This document shows positions 10,919 to 22,624 of a stretch of DNA of 64,000 nucleotides, one piece after another. The stretch is from Neofusicoccum parvum. Lineage: Eukaryota; Ascomycota; Dothideomycetes; Botryosphaeriales; Botryosphaeriaceae. The position numbers were made by a program, and so were the translations under genes. Where the stretch lies: assembly GCA_020912385.1 (NCBI GenBank), contig CP087211.1:62001-126000 (forward strand), read 5' to 3'. Under the pieces are notes generated by a model, which saw nothing but the letters and a program-made list of their open reading frames with translations, was not told the origin of the DNA and did no database searches. How positions within the stretch are numbered: the first letter of the stretch is position 1; each line of letters begins with the position of its first letter.

Positions 10919-11899
10919 CTAGATCTTCAACGTGATGACCCCGAATTCCGGATCCTCCTCGAACTTATTTTTCTGAGCCATCATCTCCTCGACATCCCAC
11001 GTCGACATGACGAAACGACCCTTCAAGAAGGCCGCCGCCGGACTCGCGAGCCAGACCGCAAAGCCTCCCGCCAACGTCTCGTCATCCCACGGGATGGGAA
11101 AGATGTCGCTCTTCACCTTGAACAACGACGCCGCTGCAGGGGTGTAGATGACTCCGGGATTGAAGCTGTGCACGCGGATCGGCTGGCCTTCCAACTGTTC
11201 CAGCTCCGTCTGCAGCGACTGCATAATGCGCGTGAACGCCATCTTGCTGGCCGAGTACGCCGCTTGGCCCGGGAGCACGTAATACGAGGCGCTGGACGAC
11301 ACGTCCAGGATAACCTTCTGCTGCGTCGGGGCCTTCGCGCCGGACGTGTCCTTGACCACGCCGGTCAGCGAGGAGAAGGGGATGGCGGGCAGGTCGGGGG
11401 CCAGGAAGGCGCGCACGACGTTCAGGTTGCCGATGACGTTGGTCTCGAGGCTGTCGCGGTAGATCTGCGTGGAGCACTCGAGCGCGCTCTGGCCCTGCAT
11501 GAGGTACGCGGCACTGGTGACTAGGATGTCGGCGTCGGTGGCCGCGCCGCCCGCGCTGATGCGCTGCCGGATCGCCTCGAACACGGACTCGGCCGCCGCG
11601 CCGTCGTTGATATCGAGCAGGTACGTCCACACGTCCGTGCCGCGCTTCGCCGCCTCGTTCTCGGCGCGCAGTTTGGCCGACGCCTCGTCCAGCGCTTCCT
11701 GCCGGCGCGCGAGGATGATCACCGTCGCCGCACCCGCCGCCGAGAAGGCTTGTGCAATGGCATAGCCGATGCCGCTGGCGCCGCCGCTGATGACGACGGT
11801 CTTGCCGGCGGCGGAGTTGGACGGCTTGGTCGGGTCGATGGCGGGGTATTGGGTGTGGTGGAGGGTCTGGCTGAGGTGGTGGACGGGGACGGGAGCCAT
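10919..11899 (-). CDS. Short-chain dehydrogenase/reductase (SDR)
   Basis: Intronless, 326 aa from the ATG at 11899 down to 10919. The upstream in-frame extension is rejected because a TATAAAA on the minus strand at about 11999-12005 lies inside it, about 100 bp before the chosen start. Features are those of classical SDRs. There is a Rossmann glycine motif (SGGASGIGYAIAQ, near residue 40), a catalytic Ser segment (LDVSSSASYY) and the YxxxK pair (AAYSASKMAF). An insertion of about 15 aa after the NxxG region (TGVVKDTSGAKAPTQQ) precedes the Ser strand. The reaction would be NAD(P)-dependent oxidation or reduction of a carbonyl/alcohol; the substrate is unknown. GC-rich coding sequence contrasts with the AT-richer flanks. 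No targeting signal is seen. Confidence 0.88.
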   Translation of the reverse strand: MAPVPVHHLSQTLHHTQYPAIDPTKPSNSAAGKTVVISGGASGIGYAIAQAFSAAGAATVIILARRQEALDEASAKLRAENEAAKRGTDVWTYLLDINDGAAAESVFEAIRQRISAGGAATDADILVTSAAYLMQGQSALECSTQIYRDSLETNVIGNLNVVRAFLAPDLPAIPFSSLTGVVKDTSGAKAPTQQKVILDVSSSASYYVLPGQAAYSASKMAFTRIMQSLQTELEQLEGQPIRVHSFNPGVIYTPAAASLFKVKSDIFPIPWDDETLAGGFAVWLASPAAAFLKGRFVMSTWDVEEMMAQKNKFEEDPEFGVITLKI

Positions 11900-14156
11900 G
11901 TTGCTGGAATGCGGGCCGAAGCACTGAAACACCTGATGATGCTGAGAGGAGTGGAGGATGACAGAGGCTATGCTTTGCTTCTCCCTGCGCCGTCTTTGGA
12001 TTTTATACACGGCAACGCCCGCGATTGGGAGGATCGTTAGCGCTTACTTGCACCATGACACCGGACAAGCAATCGCACCGGCGGACGAACAAGAGGATGA
12101 CCGGGTAAACTAATGGGCACGTCATGGCGGTTATCGAGCATCATGAGCCTATGGTCTCGTCAGCATTGTAAGATTCCAACAAGGTTTATATCCGAAGACC
12201 TTAAGTCCGTAAACTGAATTATCAATCCCCGAGGCAGCCACCCACCCTCCACATCGCTGTCCCAGCTATGCGGTCGCAGACGTTTCATCATGGTCGCAGC
12301 CGCTCTGCCACATAGTCCGCTCCCTCCGTTTCTATAGACTCCCGAGGTGGTAGTAGAAAGCGGACGAGTAAGCGCTAAGCGAGCCGTGTCGAGTGGAGGA
12401 TCTGACAGCTCCAACTACACACGCGTGGGTGCTACCCAGACATGGTTGCATACACGAACAGCTTAATAGTCTTAGCAGAGCACACGGGGTGCTTTTCCAA
12501 TACTAAGCCCCGTCGGAGAGAAAATAAACATTGACATCCCGGCTCTTTGATTAGGTTATTGGCCACAATCGATGTCCAAATCACCGTTACTAGGAATGAA
12601 TCAGTGCCGCAGAACTACCTCCTTGGATTGAGCTGCAACCCCCTGAGGCTTGATAACACGGTGTAAGCAAAGATAAATAGCGGTGACAAACACCATGGAT
12701 TTGAAGCATAGTGGAGAAAGGAACCACTGGTTTCAAGAGAGTACGATATAACCATAATGGTGGTTCCTGCCGTTACTTGATGGACACCGCTTAGCCGACT
12801 CTCCCGACCTTCGTGTAAGGGGGGCGTAGATGTGAGACAGCCCACGATGGGGATGGGAGGGGCGGAAGGATTGCTCTTGCTGTAGAAAAACTCTAACAAA
12901 TATTGCTGGAGTTGTTGGTACGATCCCATACAGCATCTGGAAGGTGCAGCAACGCCATCTCAGAGAGCGGTGCGGCAAACGCTGTGAGGAACAAGGCGCA
13001 AGCTTGACGATTCTTCTGGATGTGAAACATCTATAGGCAGTATTCAGCTATTTGAAGAGTTCAATATCGAATGCCAACATATTTTCATTCCCTTCGATGA
13101 GTCTGTGAAGGATAAATCAAGAAATAATTGCGTACATCCAGCAGTTGCAACGGCCAAAGGTCTACGTGTTTTCCATTCAACATGGCTGAGGTAGCATGCC
13201 GAAGCATTAGGAGCTCCAAGAGGTCAGCCAAAAGTATACCAGTACCAAAAAAAAAATTATTCATCATCAAAGCTAATGCGTCATTGGGCATGCTGGCATA
13301 GATTCCGGAAGAGAGGGACACCCGCTTCATCAGTCGGGTTTCTCTTGTCCAAAGGAGCAGGTAATTTGGCTTGATTAGATTAGAACTATGAACATACCAG
13401 TGGCGCTGCGCAATAAGGTAAATCATTGGGATAGGGTGAGTAGTTTTTTGGATTGCAGAGACCAAAATTTAAGAATGCGAAGCTCGGTATTAGCAATAGC
13501 AACACAAAGAGACTTGCGGGAAATGATTGCGGCCGACCCATAAGTATCAAGACAATATAAATGGTCTTCTACAGCTAAACGCGTTGACGTGTGGCCTGTC
13601 GGACTCACGCATCTGCGTGACCATGACGATGACCTCTATAAGCTGTTACAATTCTAAGTGCGTCGTAGAGTTGGCCCGTAACAGATGCGGTTAAGATAAA
13701 CTATGTCTTCCATCTGTTCCGGCGGGCGGCAGACAGCTGTAGTAAGCCACCCGGCGGGAGGCAATGCAAGCGCAGCTCGTAGCGCACCAATTGTCCTTCC
13801 TGATCTGCATTGATGCAAATAATAGCTCGTCGCATCCAAGTCAAGTTCATCTATTTCCCCGCATCTCAGCGGGAATGGAGGCGATTGATTGGTTGAAATC
13901 CCGTAAGCGGTCGCTGGCGCATTTCCGTGCAGTGTCCTCGGGCTCGTTTCCTTTTCAAGACGCTCGTATTCACGGACTAGGATTGAATGCATTGTTCAAT
14001 CCCGACTGCTTTGAGGCTGCTGAAAGGAAGGCAAGATATATATACGAACGCGAAAGACGTCTGCATCATGCCATCGCTCCCAGGCTCAGATCACAAGCGC
14101 CATATCGTTCTACATCTACCTGCGCCAAAAGAACATCATTTCATCCTTCGTTGAGC
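11900..14156. other. Long intergenic stretch, no assigned gene
   Basis: About 2.2 kb. On the minus strand an open frame at 13465-13085 and another at 13608-13423 look partly protein-like. They lack splice signals that join them and match no family I recognise, and an A-run near 13250 interrupts homogeneity. They could be remnants of a decayed gene. The left 150 bp hold the SDR promoter. Confidence 0.35.
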
Positions 14157-15329
14157 ATGTTGATGATGTTTATCCCAGCGATACTCGTGCTGTTCCTTAG
14201 ACTTGCATCTACTAACCCGACCGCTGAAGTATGCAAGCGGCAAGCTCCAGCACCCTTCAGCGACTTCAACAACAATGCCGTATTCTACCCCGGGGCCGAC
14301 TTCACCAGTTGGCGCACCATCTATGCACGGTCCCTCCAACGTGGGGATGGCTCTCTTCTCACCACTTGGGAAAACTACCCACCCGAGCCACCGCTGGTCA
14401 CGTTTCCCATCTACAGATCCACAGATGGAGGTGCAACCTGGTCCAACTTCTCTCAAGTATCCGACGAGGTTAATGGATGGGGGCTGCGTTACCAACCATT
14501 CCTTTACACGTTGCCCCAGGGCTTTGGAGACTACCCGACCGGCACAATCCTCATAGCCGGTGCATCGGTGCCGTCAGATCTCAGCGAAGCGTACATCGAT
14601 GTCTATGCAAGCGACGATCAAGCCGCGACCTGGGAGTTCGTCAGCCACATTGCCTACGGACCAGGTCTTGAAGTCGCAAGCAATGGGGACAAAGCCATCT
14701 GGGAGCCTTTTTTCCTCACCTACAATGATCAGCTGGTTTGTTTCTACTCCGATCAGCGCGACCCGGCACACGGGCAGAAGCTGGTGTATGTCACAACTAC
14801 CGACCTCAGGACGTGGACTGACCCGGTCGATGCGGTGGCGGACCCTGATTACAACGCAAGGCCTGGAATGGCGGTAGTCGCATACATCGAGTCGACCAAT
14901 CAATACATCATGACCTACGAGAACTGCGGACCGGCGAGCTGTGCCGCCAACTACAAAGTTGCCTCGTCCCCGTTGGATTTCGGTTCCGTTCAAGGCACGC
15001 AAATAGTCTCCAATGATAGTTCACACACAACGCCACTTGGGTCACCTTATGTTGTTTGGACGTTGCATCCTCATCGCACCGACGGATCCGGAATAATCAT
15101 CATGAACGGAAACTCGCAGGAGTCTGTCTTCATCAATGAGGATGCTGCCGACCCGGACGGGTGGTTAATGGTGGATGTGGGTCAGTGGTCAGCATACTCG
15201 AGGGCTCTCAACATCATCGACGTGGAGGGGCAGAAGAGGCTAATGCTTTCCAACGGGGGAAACCTGGGTGATGGTGCGAACAACTGGGTGGCTGTTGGTG
15301 TGGTCGACATGTCCAAATTCCTGGCCTGA
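14157..15329 (+). CDS. Secreted GH93-like exo-arabinanase / BNR-repeat hydrolase
   Basis: Single exon of 390 aa from ATG 14157 (ATGs at 14163 and 14166 also possible). The long in-frame extension upstream is non-coding in character. The signal peptide is MLMMFIPAILVLFLRLAS; a dibasic KR (CKRQAPAP) shortly after could be a Kex2 site. The mature protein is a predicted six-bladed propeller. It has one clear Asp-box (RSTDGGATWS) and a degenerate one (SDDQAATWE), plus the AIWEPFF segment. In GH93 enzymes that segment carries an acidic catalytic residue. GH93 enzymes release arabinobiose from arabinan in plant cell walls. Sialidase-like or other BNR hydrolases are the alternative. Secreted, single-copy here, with no functional link to neighbours evident. 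Confidence 0.8.
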   Translation: MLMMFIPAILVLFLRLASTNPTAEVCKRQAPAPFSDFNNNAVFYPGADFTSWRTIYARSLQRGDGSLLTTWENYPPEPPLVTFPIYRSTDGGATWSNFSQVSDEVNGWGLRYQPFLYTLPQGFGDYPTGTILIAGASVPSDLSEAYIDVYASDDQAATWEFVSHIAYGPGLEVASNGDKAIWEPFFLTYNDQLVCFYSDQRDPAHGQKLVYVTTTDLRTWTDPVDAVADPDYNARPGMAVVAYIESTNQYIMTYENCGPASCAANYKVASSPLDFGSVQGTQIVSNDSSHTTPLGSPYVVWTLHPHRTDGSGIIIMNGNSQESVFINEDAADPDGWLMVDVGQWSAYSRALNIIDVEGQKRLMLSNGGNLGDGANNWVAVGVVDMSKFLA

Positions 15330-15459
15330 ACGATTTTATGGGGGTTTTCAGCATAGCATCAGAGCGTATGGATATCTGCTGTTTGATCTACATATCTCTT
15401 TTGTGGTGTCCATTGATGACCGAACTACGTCCTCGACAGTAGCAGACGCAAGCTAGCCC

Positions 15460-17110
15460 TTACGTGGGATCCGTGCCATTGAAGTCCGAAACACCGTCCT
15501 CCAGCGGCGGCGTCTGCTTCCGCAGCTCGGCCGCCACGCGGTCAACCTCGCCCCACACCCTCAGCAGATTCCCGCCGATGACCTTCACCACATCCTCCTC
15601 GCTCACGCCCTCCTCCAGCAGCGCGGCCACCAGATTCGGAAACTTTCCCACGTCCTCCAGCCCGTCCGGCACGCCCGCGATGCCGTCGAAATCGCTGCCC
15701 AGCCCGACGTAGTCGTATCCGATCAGCTCGCCGATGTACGTGACGTGGCGCACTACCTGGGCGAGCGTGGCGTTGGGCGGGTACATGGGCGGGATGCCGG
15801 TGTCGGGGTCGGGCACGGCGGCGCACGAGATGAAGTCCGGGTTGAAGTTGACCATGACGAGCGAGCGGCGCGCGCGCACCAGCTGCAGCACGTCGTCCGG
15901 CACGTTGCGCGGGTGCGGGCAGATGGAGTAGGCCGAGCTGTGCGAGAAGATGGGCGGCGCGAGGCTGCCGGTCCAGGTGTCGTCGTCGGAGCGGGCAGAA
16001 CCGCCTCCCCCGAGCACGTCGCGCATCGTGTCGGCGCTGACGTGCGAGATGTCGACCATCATGCCCAGCCGGTTCATCTCCAGCACGATCTCCCGCCCCG
16101 CGGCTGTGAGGCCGCCCCAGTAGGGCGAGCCCGCCACCGTCCGGCTCTGCGCGTCGACGACAAGCGCGGCGTCGGCGTAGATGTTGTGGCAGTTCCACGT
16201 GAGGGTGGCGTACCGCACCCCGAGATCGTAGAAGGTACGCAGGGTTGGGATGGAGTTGCCGATCTGGTGAAGCCCCTCGATGCTGAGCGGCGAGATGAAG
16301 CGGCCTTCGTTGTATGCGCGCAAAGCGGATTCGCTGTCCAGCGTAGGGGTGAAGTACTCAGGAAACCGGTCTCCGAGGCGATGGAAGAGATCCAGTTGTT
16401 CGAGAGTGGCCTTGACGACTGGCTAGGAATGAGCAGGATATTCAAGATTCTTGGCAGTGTGTATGGGTGAATAAGTAGAGGGAATGGAGAGAATGTGAAG
16501 GTTACAGCGTACCCGGGTCATAGGTCTCGTCGGAGAAGTCGGTACCACTGGCCGGGCAAGTAACCCAAGCAACCCAGAAAGACCCGCTGCTCATTCCTTT
16601 CTGCAACCGCGGGATGTCCGTGTGGTACTCGAGGCCACCATTCTCGAATTTGGACGCAAAGTCGCCCGCGTAGATGTAGTCGCGGTAAAGCTTTCTCACG
16701 ATAAGCATCAGGTCATTGTGGCCATCTGATCGGTCGTGTCAGCGAACAAGAGCATGCAGAAATTGAAAGCTGAAATTACCGATCAACGGATATTCCCTCA
16801 AAATTTTCCTCGCGCGGTACTGGACCGACGAGCAGTCCTGCTCGGAGCAAGTGATATCAGGCTGAACTGCAACACCCGACTGCGTGTGCAATTCAGGCTC
16901 CGCATACGCAGGAGGCAAGTGCTTCTGGCACACGACAGAGATTTCTCTTTGATTTAAGTAGCCCCATAGCGCGAGGAAAACAAACAAAGGGAGCACAAGG
17001 AATCTGAATGAGAGGCTGAATAGGCTCCACACGGCTTGACGCAGCGCGAGCCTCCTCCGGTAAGTAATGGCTTCTGGATCCTTGGTATCAACTGGTAGCT
17101 CGATGGCCAT
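15460..17110 (-). CDS. Membrane-anchored dipeptidase (renal dipeptidase family, M19)
   Basis: Three exons, 17110-16780, 16725-16513 and 16418-15460, close exactly at 500 aa. The N-terminal 45 aa are a basic stretch followed by one hydrophobic helix (LFSLSFRFLVLPLFVFLALW), making a type II membrane protein. The catalytic domain begins with PLIDGHNDL, split by intron 1 between I and D; its His and Asp bind zinc. It continues with an SHVSADTM segment, SHSSAYSICPHPRNVPDDVL (zinc His) and GLGSDFDGI. The family hydrolyses dipeptides, including Cys-Gly bonds from glutathione adducts. Relatives (GliJ type) do this in fungal epidithiodiketopiperazine pathways, but no glutathione transferase or thioredoxin-like oxidase is present here, so that role is not supported. 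A palindromic element lies 400 bp upstream at 17511. Confidence 0.9.
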
Positions 17111-18484
17111 TTTTTCGATCGACTTCGGAATGAGGAACGGAGACTAAGACCTGTTGTGGTGCGTTGGGGAGATATATATCATGTGCGTCGTCTTCAGTGG
17201 GGTAGCGACATCCTCCCAATTTGATGCGCAGGGCTGCCGCATTGCAGGTTCCCCCACCCTTGTGGAGAACAGCATATTCGCAAGGGTTTAAGCGGAGTTT
17301 TCATGGGCCTTCTACATTAGCGGCTAGTAGAGCGCTCTTTTCACCAGCATCCAGATTACTAAGGGTCGGCGAGCAATATGAAGACGAGAAATACAATTAT
17401 TACAGAAAAATTAACAACGAGGACCGTCCGAGCGTGAGTCAGAACCGTATGTTGTTTTATAAAATACCACTGCAAAAGCATGTCAAGGCTTGTTAAGAAA
17501 ATCTCATGATCAGCTCCTGCGAGCTGTCTCGGTCGCGTGTTGACCGACCCCTGCAACTTAGCGTACTCTCTCCACCCAGGACATGGCCTGCTCCATGAGT
17601 CAGGAATGTACCGTCGATCCTTGTTGGATCGAAGCGGCTATCTACGACATGTCATTACACCTGAATCAGCGGCATTGAAAATGTTAAAACAAAGATGTGC
17701 AGGACCCGCTTTTGTAGCATGGGGTGCAGCTGTCTCGAGCATGACTGTAGCATCCCTCTATCCATACCTACTGCGTGAATATGGACTAACGTTGTATCCA
17801 GCTTTAGCATTCGGCAGCCTGCAATCAGCAGGGTTATCTAACAAGGTTCCCCAACCTGTCCAGTGGGACCGATTTGTTTACGGCGTCTAGAGCGGAGTTG
17901 CCATTTCCAACTTGGAAAACACCGAGCATCTCGCAAATGTGATTAGTATCATCCACAGGTACATGGCTTTTGGGTAGGTCGGCTTAAGTTCCCATTGGAT
18001 AATGCACTCTAGTGTTCAGTGCATCGTTACTGCCGTACGCATCGCTCTTCATGGTATGGGTCAATGAAGAGAAAGAGTAGTAATCTTGGTTGGTGATTGA
18101 GCACAAAATTAGCCATAGGACTATCTTCCATCCAGGTTCTGGCTGAGAATGATGCTGCCGCTAGCCTGTAATTTGGTCGTAGACGATGATGTGCTCTCCT
18201 GAATGAAGAGCAGTTTTCTTGCTGCTGAGCGACAACCAGACAAGCAGAGAAATAGAGGTAATACAGCACTGTCCTTGCGGCGTCAGAATAAGGCATCAAT
18301 AGTATCGTAACTACCTTAACGATGCGGAGTTCAGTAAATCCTCCAAACAAAAACGTCACGAAGTGTCCAATTATATTCGAATCCAGACTGAAAATAGCTC
18401 TTGAAGCCTCTCAGCGTACGTTGGACTACTGTTGCAATGCTGTCGTCGAATCTAGCATCACATTCGTAACGAAACGCCTTCCTC
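17111..18484. other. Intergenic with one palindromic element
   Basis: About 1.4 kb without a supportable gene. It contains the dipeptidase promoter (an AT-rich TATATATC near 17171) and the inverted repeat at 17511-17526 described separately. A minus-strand hydrophobic frame at 18359-18027 lacks an ATG and splice partners. Confidence 0.4.
17511..17526. repeat. Palindrome CAGCTC-N4-GAGCTG, site 1
   Basis: Perfect 6-bp inverted repeat with a 4-nt spacer. Read on the minus strand it is followed by ATCAT, matching the flank at sites 2 and 3. It lies 401 bp upstream of the dipeptidase start. Confidence 0.6.
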
Positions 18485-20020
18485 TTACAACTTCGCCTTG
18501 CCCCTAACAATATCATCCACCAATCCCACCGCCGCATCAGCCGAGCCGTAGCTGGCCTGGTACCCATAGCCACCATGACCATAGTTGTGCACCGTCCAAA
18601 CACCCCTAATGCGCTCCTTCTCCATACGTGGACCACCCTGGCGCATCGGGCGTAATCCCACACCATGGCGCATAATGCTCAGTGCTTCGATGCCCTTGCC
18701 ATCCGTAAGGGCAGGACACAGCGCAACGGCACGCTTCATAATACGCACGGCCAGGTCGGGGTCAGGCTGTGACTCCCAGTTGTGCTCTTGAAGGCAGCCA
18801 CCCAGGATGGTGCCGCCACCTGGAAGGGGATCAGTACGTTGGCTCAACGCCGCCAGAGATGGCCAATTTCAAGAGGGTATCAGAGGAGGCTTCTCACCAT
18901 CGGCGCGCTCCATGATATACAGCGCTTCGTCTTCGCCGTCGTCCGTTCCGGACGTGCTGGCCATGACGCCGTTCGTCGAGTTGCGCACCAGCACAATCTG
19001 GCCGCGGCCCGGGTACATCTTGCTGTCTCGCACGCCGTCCAGCTTGAGTGCACCCAGTCCGGTGCAGTTGATGACCACGTGTGCGCTCTGTCCACTGTGG
19101 TGCAGGTCCGCTGCGTCGGAAATGTGAGACACAATGCCCCGGCGAAGTTGCACGCCGTGTGCGCGGCATTGGCCAACCAGCCAGGGAAGGTAGAGCGCTG
19201 TGTTGATGCAAACGGATGTAAAGGCTGAAGCAGAATCGATGCCCGAGGGGAGCATATTCTTGGGAAGGTTGCGGAACTACGTATAAGTGTTACGAGCATC
19301 AGGGCCACTGTCTGTGATTGTGTATTTGGGGAGGGTGAGTTACAGCAGGCACGACGTCCTTCCACCAAGGGTCGGTTTTAAGCAGCTCCGCGAACCAGTT
19401 GCCAGTCGTGCTTCCGATGTCCTTGGAACGGTTGTACACGAAGGTGTTTTGGAAGTGAATGTGAGCTTCCGGAACATTGGCCGCCAGCCGTTCCAGCTCC
19501 GGCCAGGTGTTCTTCTCGTACTCTGCTAGGTCTGATCCAGGCGCACCAACACTAAAAGGCGGAGGTCAGAATGATTAAATGAACAGTTTTAAGAAGACTG
19601 AGAGAAGTGTTGTTCATTTGAGACGTAAACCAACGTCATAGGAAGGCCTGGAAAGGATAGACATATACTGCTGTTTGAGGAAAATAAGACAACGCCTTGT
19701 GTTTGAATGGCACCTGATCAAGCTGTCATTTGGCTGAGGGCCGTGCGAGATACGTGATAACATGCCGAGGGTGGACAAAAATTGCTAAGACTAAACTTAC
19801 GGGAGGTAATTTGCACCAGCCCAGGGTGAAGCGTATTCAATATCATAATCGCCGGGCATATGTTTGGCCACCACCGTGATGCTGTATCCTTTCTTCGACA
19901 ACTGTAGGGCGGTGGTAAGACCCACGACACCAGCGCTGGAGACATGCCAATCCTCAGCAAATTTCCCGTTCAATATCCGCAGACAACTTACCCTAGGACA
20001 GTAACCCGCGTTTCAGCCAT
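18485..20020 (-). CDS. D-amino-acid oxidase, peroxisomal
   Basis: Five exons, 20020-19992, 19935-19801, 19551-19344, 19276-18898 and 18819-18485, close at 361 aa, a normal length for fungal DAAO. The FAD motif is split by intron 1: VTVLG + AGVVGLTTALQLS. Further marks are YASPWAGANYLP, VINCTGLGA, YPGRGQIVLV and, near the C terminus, VHNYGHGGYGYQASYG, the second FAD/substrate signature. The enzyme oxidises D-amino acids to 2-oxo acids with release of NH3 and H2O2. The last three residues AKL form a PTS1, so it acts in peroxisomes. D-aspartate oxidase is the close alternative. It neighbours a dipeptidase and a monocarboxylate-type carrier, which could fit amino-acid/oxo-acid use, but this is inference. 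Confidence 0.92.
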
Positions 20021-21103
20021 TCTGCGTGTGCTGTGTGCGTAGCTCAGAGGACGTCAAGCTGTCAGCTGAGAGACAAGTATGCTCACCTCGCCGCAATGCC
20101 AGAAGACGGGAAGAGCATAATACATATGTATCGTGCGGCCTATGGATGCATGACAGCTTTGCCGCTGGCTGGGCCCACGAATCGTCACCTATATTGCCAT
20201 TGCAGGAAAACAATCATCAACTCCGAGCTCGACTAAGGCAGCTCGTCACCAGCTACGATGTTCAACCGCCCAGCAACACCGTTGTCCCAAACCGTACGAG
20301 AATCACGGCACGGCCGATCCTGGTACGGAATTGGGAAAGAGATGTACTCCACACGTAAAGAACATTTACGGAGAGAAGAATCTCTTTCCACGATTGGGAA
20401 AGAAAACGGAGCATAAGAGTTTACGAAACACCCAGATATGTGGGCAGGTTCCCTGAGTCAGAGGCCCTGCAGGGTGTAGAAGCTGATAAGAAAAAAAACC
20501 AGAGCCGTACACCCGGGACTAAGCTGATCGCAGAATCTGTCAATGCCGCCTGGGCGTGCGGAGATTCCAGCAGATAAGACTTTAGAGTGGGGCCTTCATG
20601 GAGTGGAAAAGAAACGCATAGTGTCCGGTTGCAGCACGGCCTCGAGTCAGGCAGGACAAGGGGACAAGCCACTTGACCGCAGTCGTCATCACAAACACAG
20701 AACGCGGAAAAAACGACCCAGACATGCGTTTCCCCTTGTAGACTCCACCGTTAACACCGTGTTTACGAGGAGCTTGCTCCACCTGAGCACCCCAGCCAGT
20801 GGGAATGATTGGCGGTGTCCCGATGGGCTGCGGCACCGTCAACGCTGCAGCGGATCATTGCCTGGAAATGCATGCGTGATTATAATATGGATTAGTCAGT
20901 AAAGCGACCGGTCTCCTTCCAACCCGCGCTCAGCGCCCAGTTCGCATCCCCCAGCTTCTCGACATCGATTCGACCACTGAACATCAGAGCGCGGCCGAGT
21001 CACCTCCGAAGCCAAGCATTTTGTCCATCCGCACAGAGTTAAGAAGAATTCTATGGTCACCCACTCCTGATCCTCATCAGTATACGAAGTGTCAAACAAA
21101 ACA
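20021..21103. other. Intergenic, no gene recognised
   Basis: About 1.1 kb between the divergent DAAO and MCT-like genes, which start at its two ends. It should hold both promoters. No frame longer than about 150 codons or with any motif is seen. Confidence 0.45.
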
Positions 21104-22624
21104 ATGCGCAACGACACCGATTCTTTGCCTGAAATGGTTATAGAGGAGCCTTCGGACGACGAAATCATGCAAGATGCAAGTGTTGCTCCCGATGGAGGAT
21201 ATGGCTGGGTTTGCGTCTTCTGTGTCTTTTTGGTCAATGCCTGCACCTGGGGAGTAGTTTCCGTGAGTCTCTCTTGCACCCATGACCGACGTATTACTCC
21301 ATTCCTCTCCATCTCATCTTCACCGCCTTCTATCTTCACCAAGATGTCCGACGAAACGATGCTTACGCAAAAGACCAGGCATATGGCGTCTTCCTCTCCT
21401 ACTACCTCAGCACCTCAGCCTTTCCCTCTGGTACATCTCTCGACTACGCATTCATCGGGGGCCTCCAGTTCGGCTGCGCTCTGTCTATCTCCACGCCAGT
21501 CACCATCCTGACGCGCTGTTTCGGCATCCACATCCCGATACTGTTCGGCATCGTCGCCCAAACTGCCGGCTTCATCCTCGCCTCGTTTGCGTCTCGCATC
21601 TGGCAGCTGTACCTCACGCAGGGTGCGCTAGTCGGCGTTGGCATCGGGTTCACCTACCTGCCATCCGCGGTGGTGGTCTCGCAATGGTTCGACAAGAAGC
21701 GCAGCTTAGCTAATGGCATCGTGTCGGCCGGGGCAGGCATCGGCGGGATCGTGTTCACCTTTGCGGAACAAGCGGTGATCGACCAGGAAGGCTTGGGGTG
21801 GGCGCTGCGCATGGTTGGGATCGCAAGTGGGGCGGCGAACCTGGTCGCTGTTGCGTTGATGCGCAGTCGGAACAAGGAGGTGAAGGCGACTATTCGAGGA
21901 TTTGACGTCGCGTTACTGAAGAGAGAGAGCGTGCTGTTGCTGCTGGCATGGGCGTTTACGAACATGCTGGGCTACGTAACGCCACTGTACAGCTTATCAG
22001 CCTTTGCCAAAGACCAACTCGGGTTGAGCAATAGCCAAGCCTCAACGGTGACGGCTTGTCTGAATGTGGGAGCCGCCGTAGGGAGGCCGTTAATGGGGCT
22101 TGTCAGCGATCGGTACGGCAGAATAGAGGTCGCTGGAGTGTCGACCCTTTTCTGCTCGGTTTTCATCTTTGCCATATGGATCCCTTCGAACTCGTACGGA
22201 GTTCTCATTTTCTTTGCTACTATCAGCGGAACCATACTCGGAGTATTTTGGGTGGTAAGTGTTCCCCTGAGCTACCTGGATACCCGGAACTGCCTGACTC
22301 CCGCTAACGCTTTGCAAGACTGTCTCACCACTCTGTGCCGAAGTTGCGGGGCTAAAAGATCTCAATTCACTATTGGCTCTGATGTGGATCACCATTGTTC
22401 TTCCATGCACATGTACGTGGGGAAAAAGGAACCAACCCTCAAATATGGCTAATGACGATTTTGTTACAGTCAGTGAAGTCATCGCGCTCAAGATTCGTCG
22501 GCCTGATTCGGAGAGGCCGTATCTCTATCCACAGATATTCTCCGGCATCCTATACGCGATATCAACTGGCCTCATGTTCCGCCTTTGGCGAGTGCAACGC
22601 AGAAAAAGGTCAGGAAGCTTATAA
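21104..22624 (+). CDS. MFS transporter, monocarboxylate (MCT/riboflavin-type) family
   Basis: Four exons, 21104-21262, 21379-22254, 22319-22412 and 22470-22624, close at 427 aa. After an acidic cytosolic N terminus comes the family signature PDGGYGWVCVFCVFLVNACT at the start of helix 1. Eleven further hydrophobic helices follow. The cytosolic loop between helices 2 and 3 shows SISTPVTILTRCFG rather than the sugar-porter motif, and helix 4/5 has SAGAGIGGIVF. Fungal MCT-like carriers move monocarboxylates, riboflavin or pathway products; the substrate is not predictable. It lies divergent from the D-amino-acid oxidase. The C-terminal tail is short and basic (RRKRSGSL). Confidence 0.88.

Noticed and set aside
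13085..13608. Minus-strand frames 13465-13085 and 13608-13423 as a gene
   Set aside because: Protein-like in places, but the frames do not join by canonical splicing and no family is recognised; left as unassigned sequence.
13764..14156. In-frame 131-codon extension upstream of the GH93-like start
   Set aside because: It has no homology-like character and would bury the signal peptide; the hydrophobic MLMMFIPAILVLF start fits a secreted enzyme.
15460..17110. Dipeptidase as evidence for an epidithiodiketopiperazine (gliotoxin-like) pathway
   Set aside because: No glutathione S-transferase, C-S lyase, methyltransferase or thioredoxin-type oxidase is present, and the NRPS lacks the third carrier domain, so the family resemblance alone is not enough.
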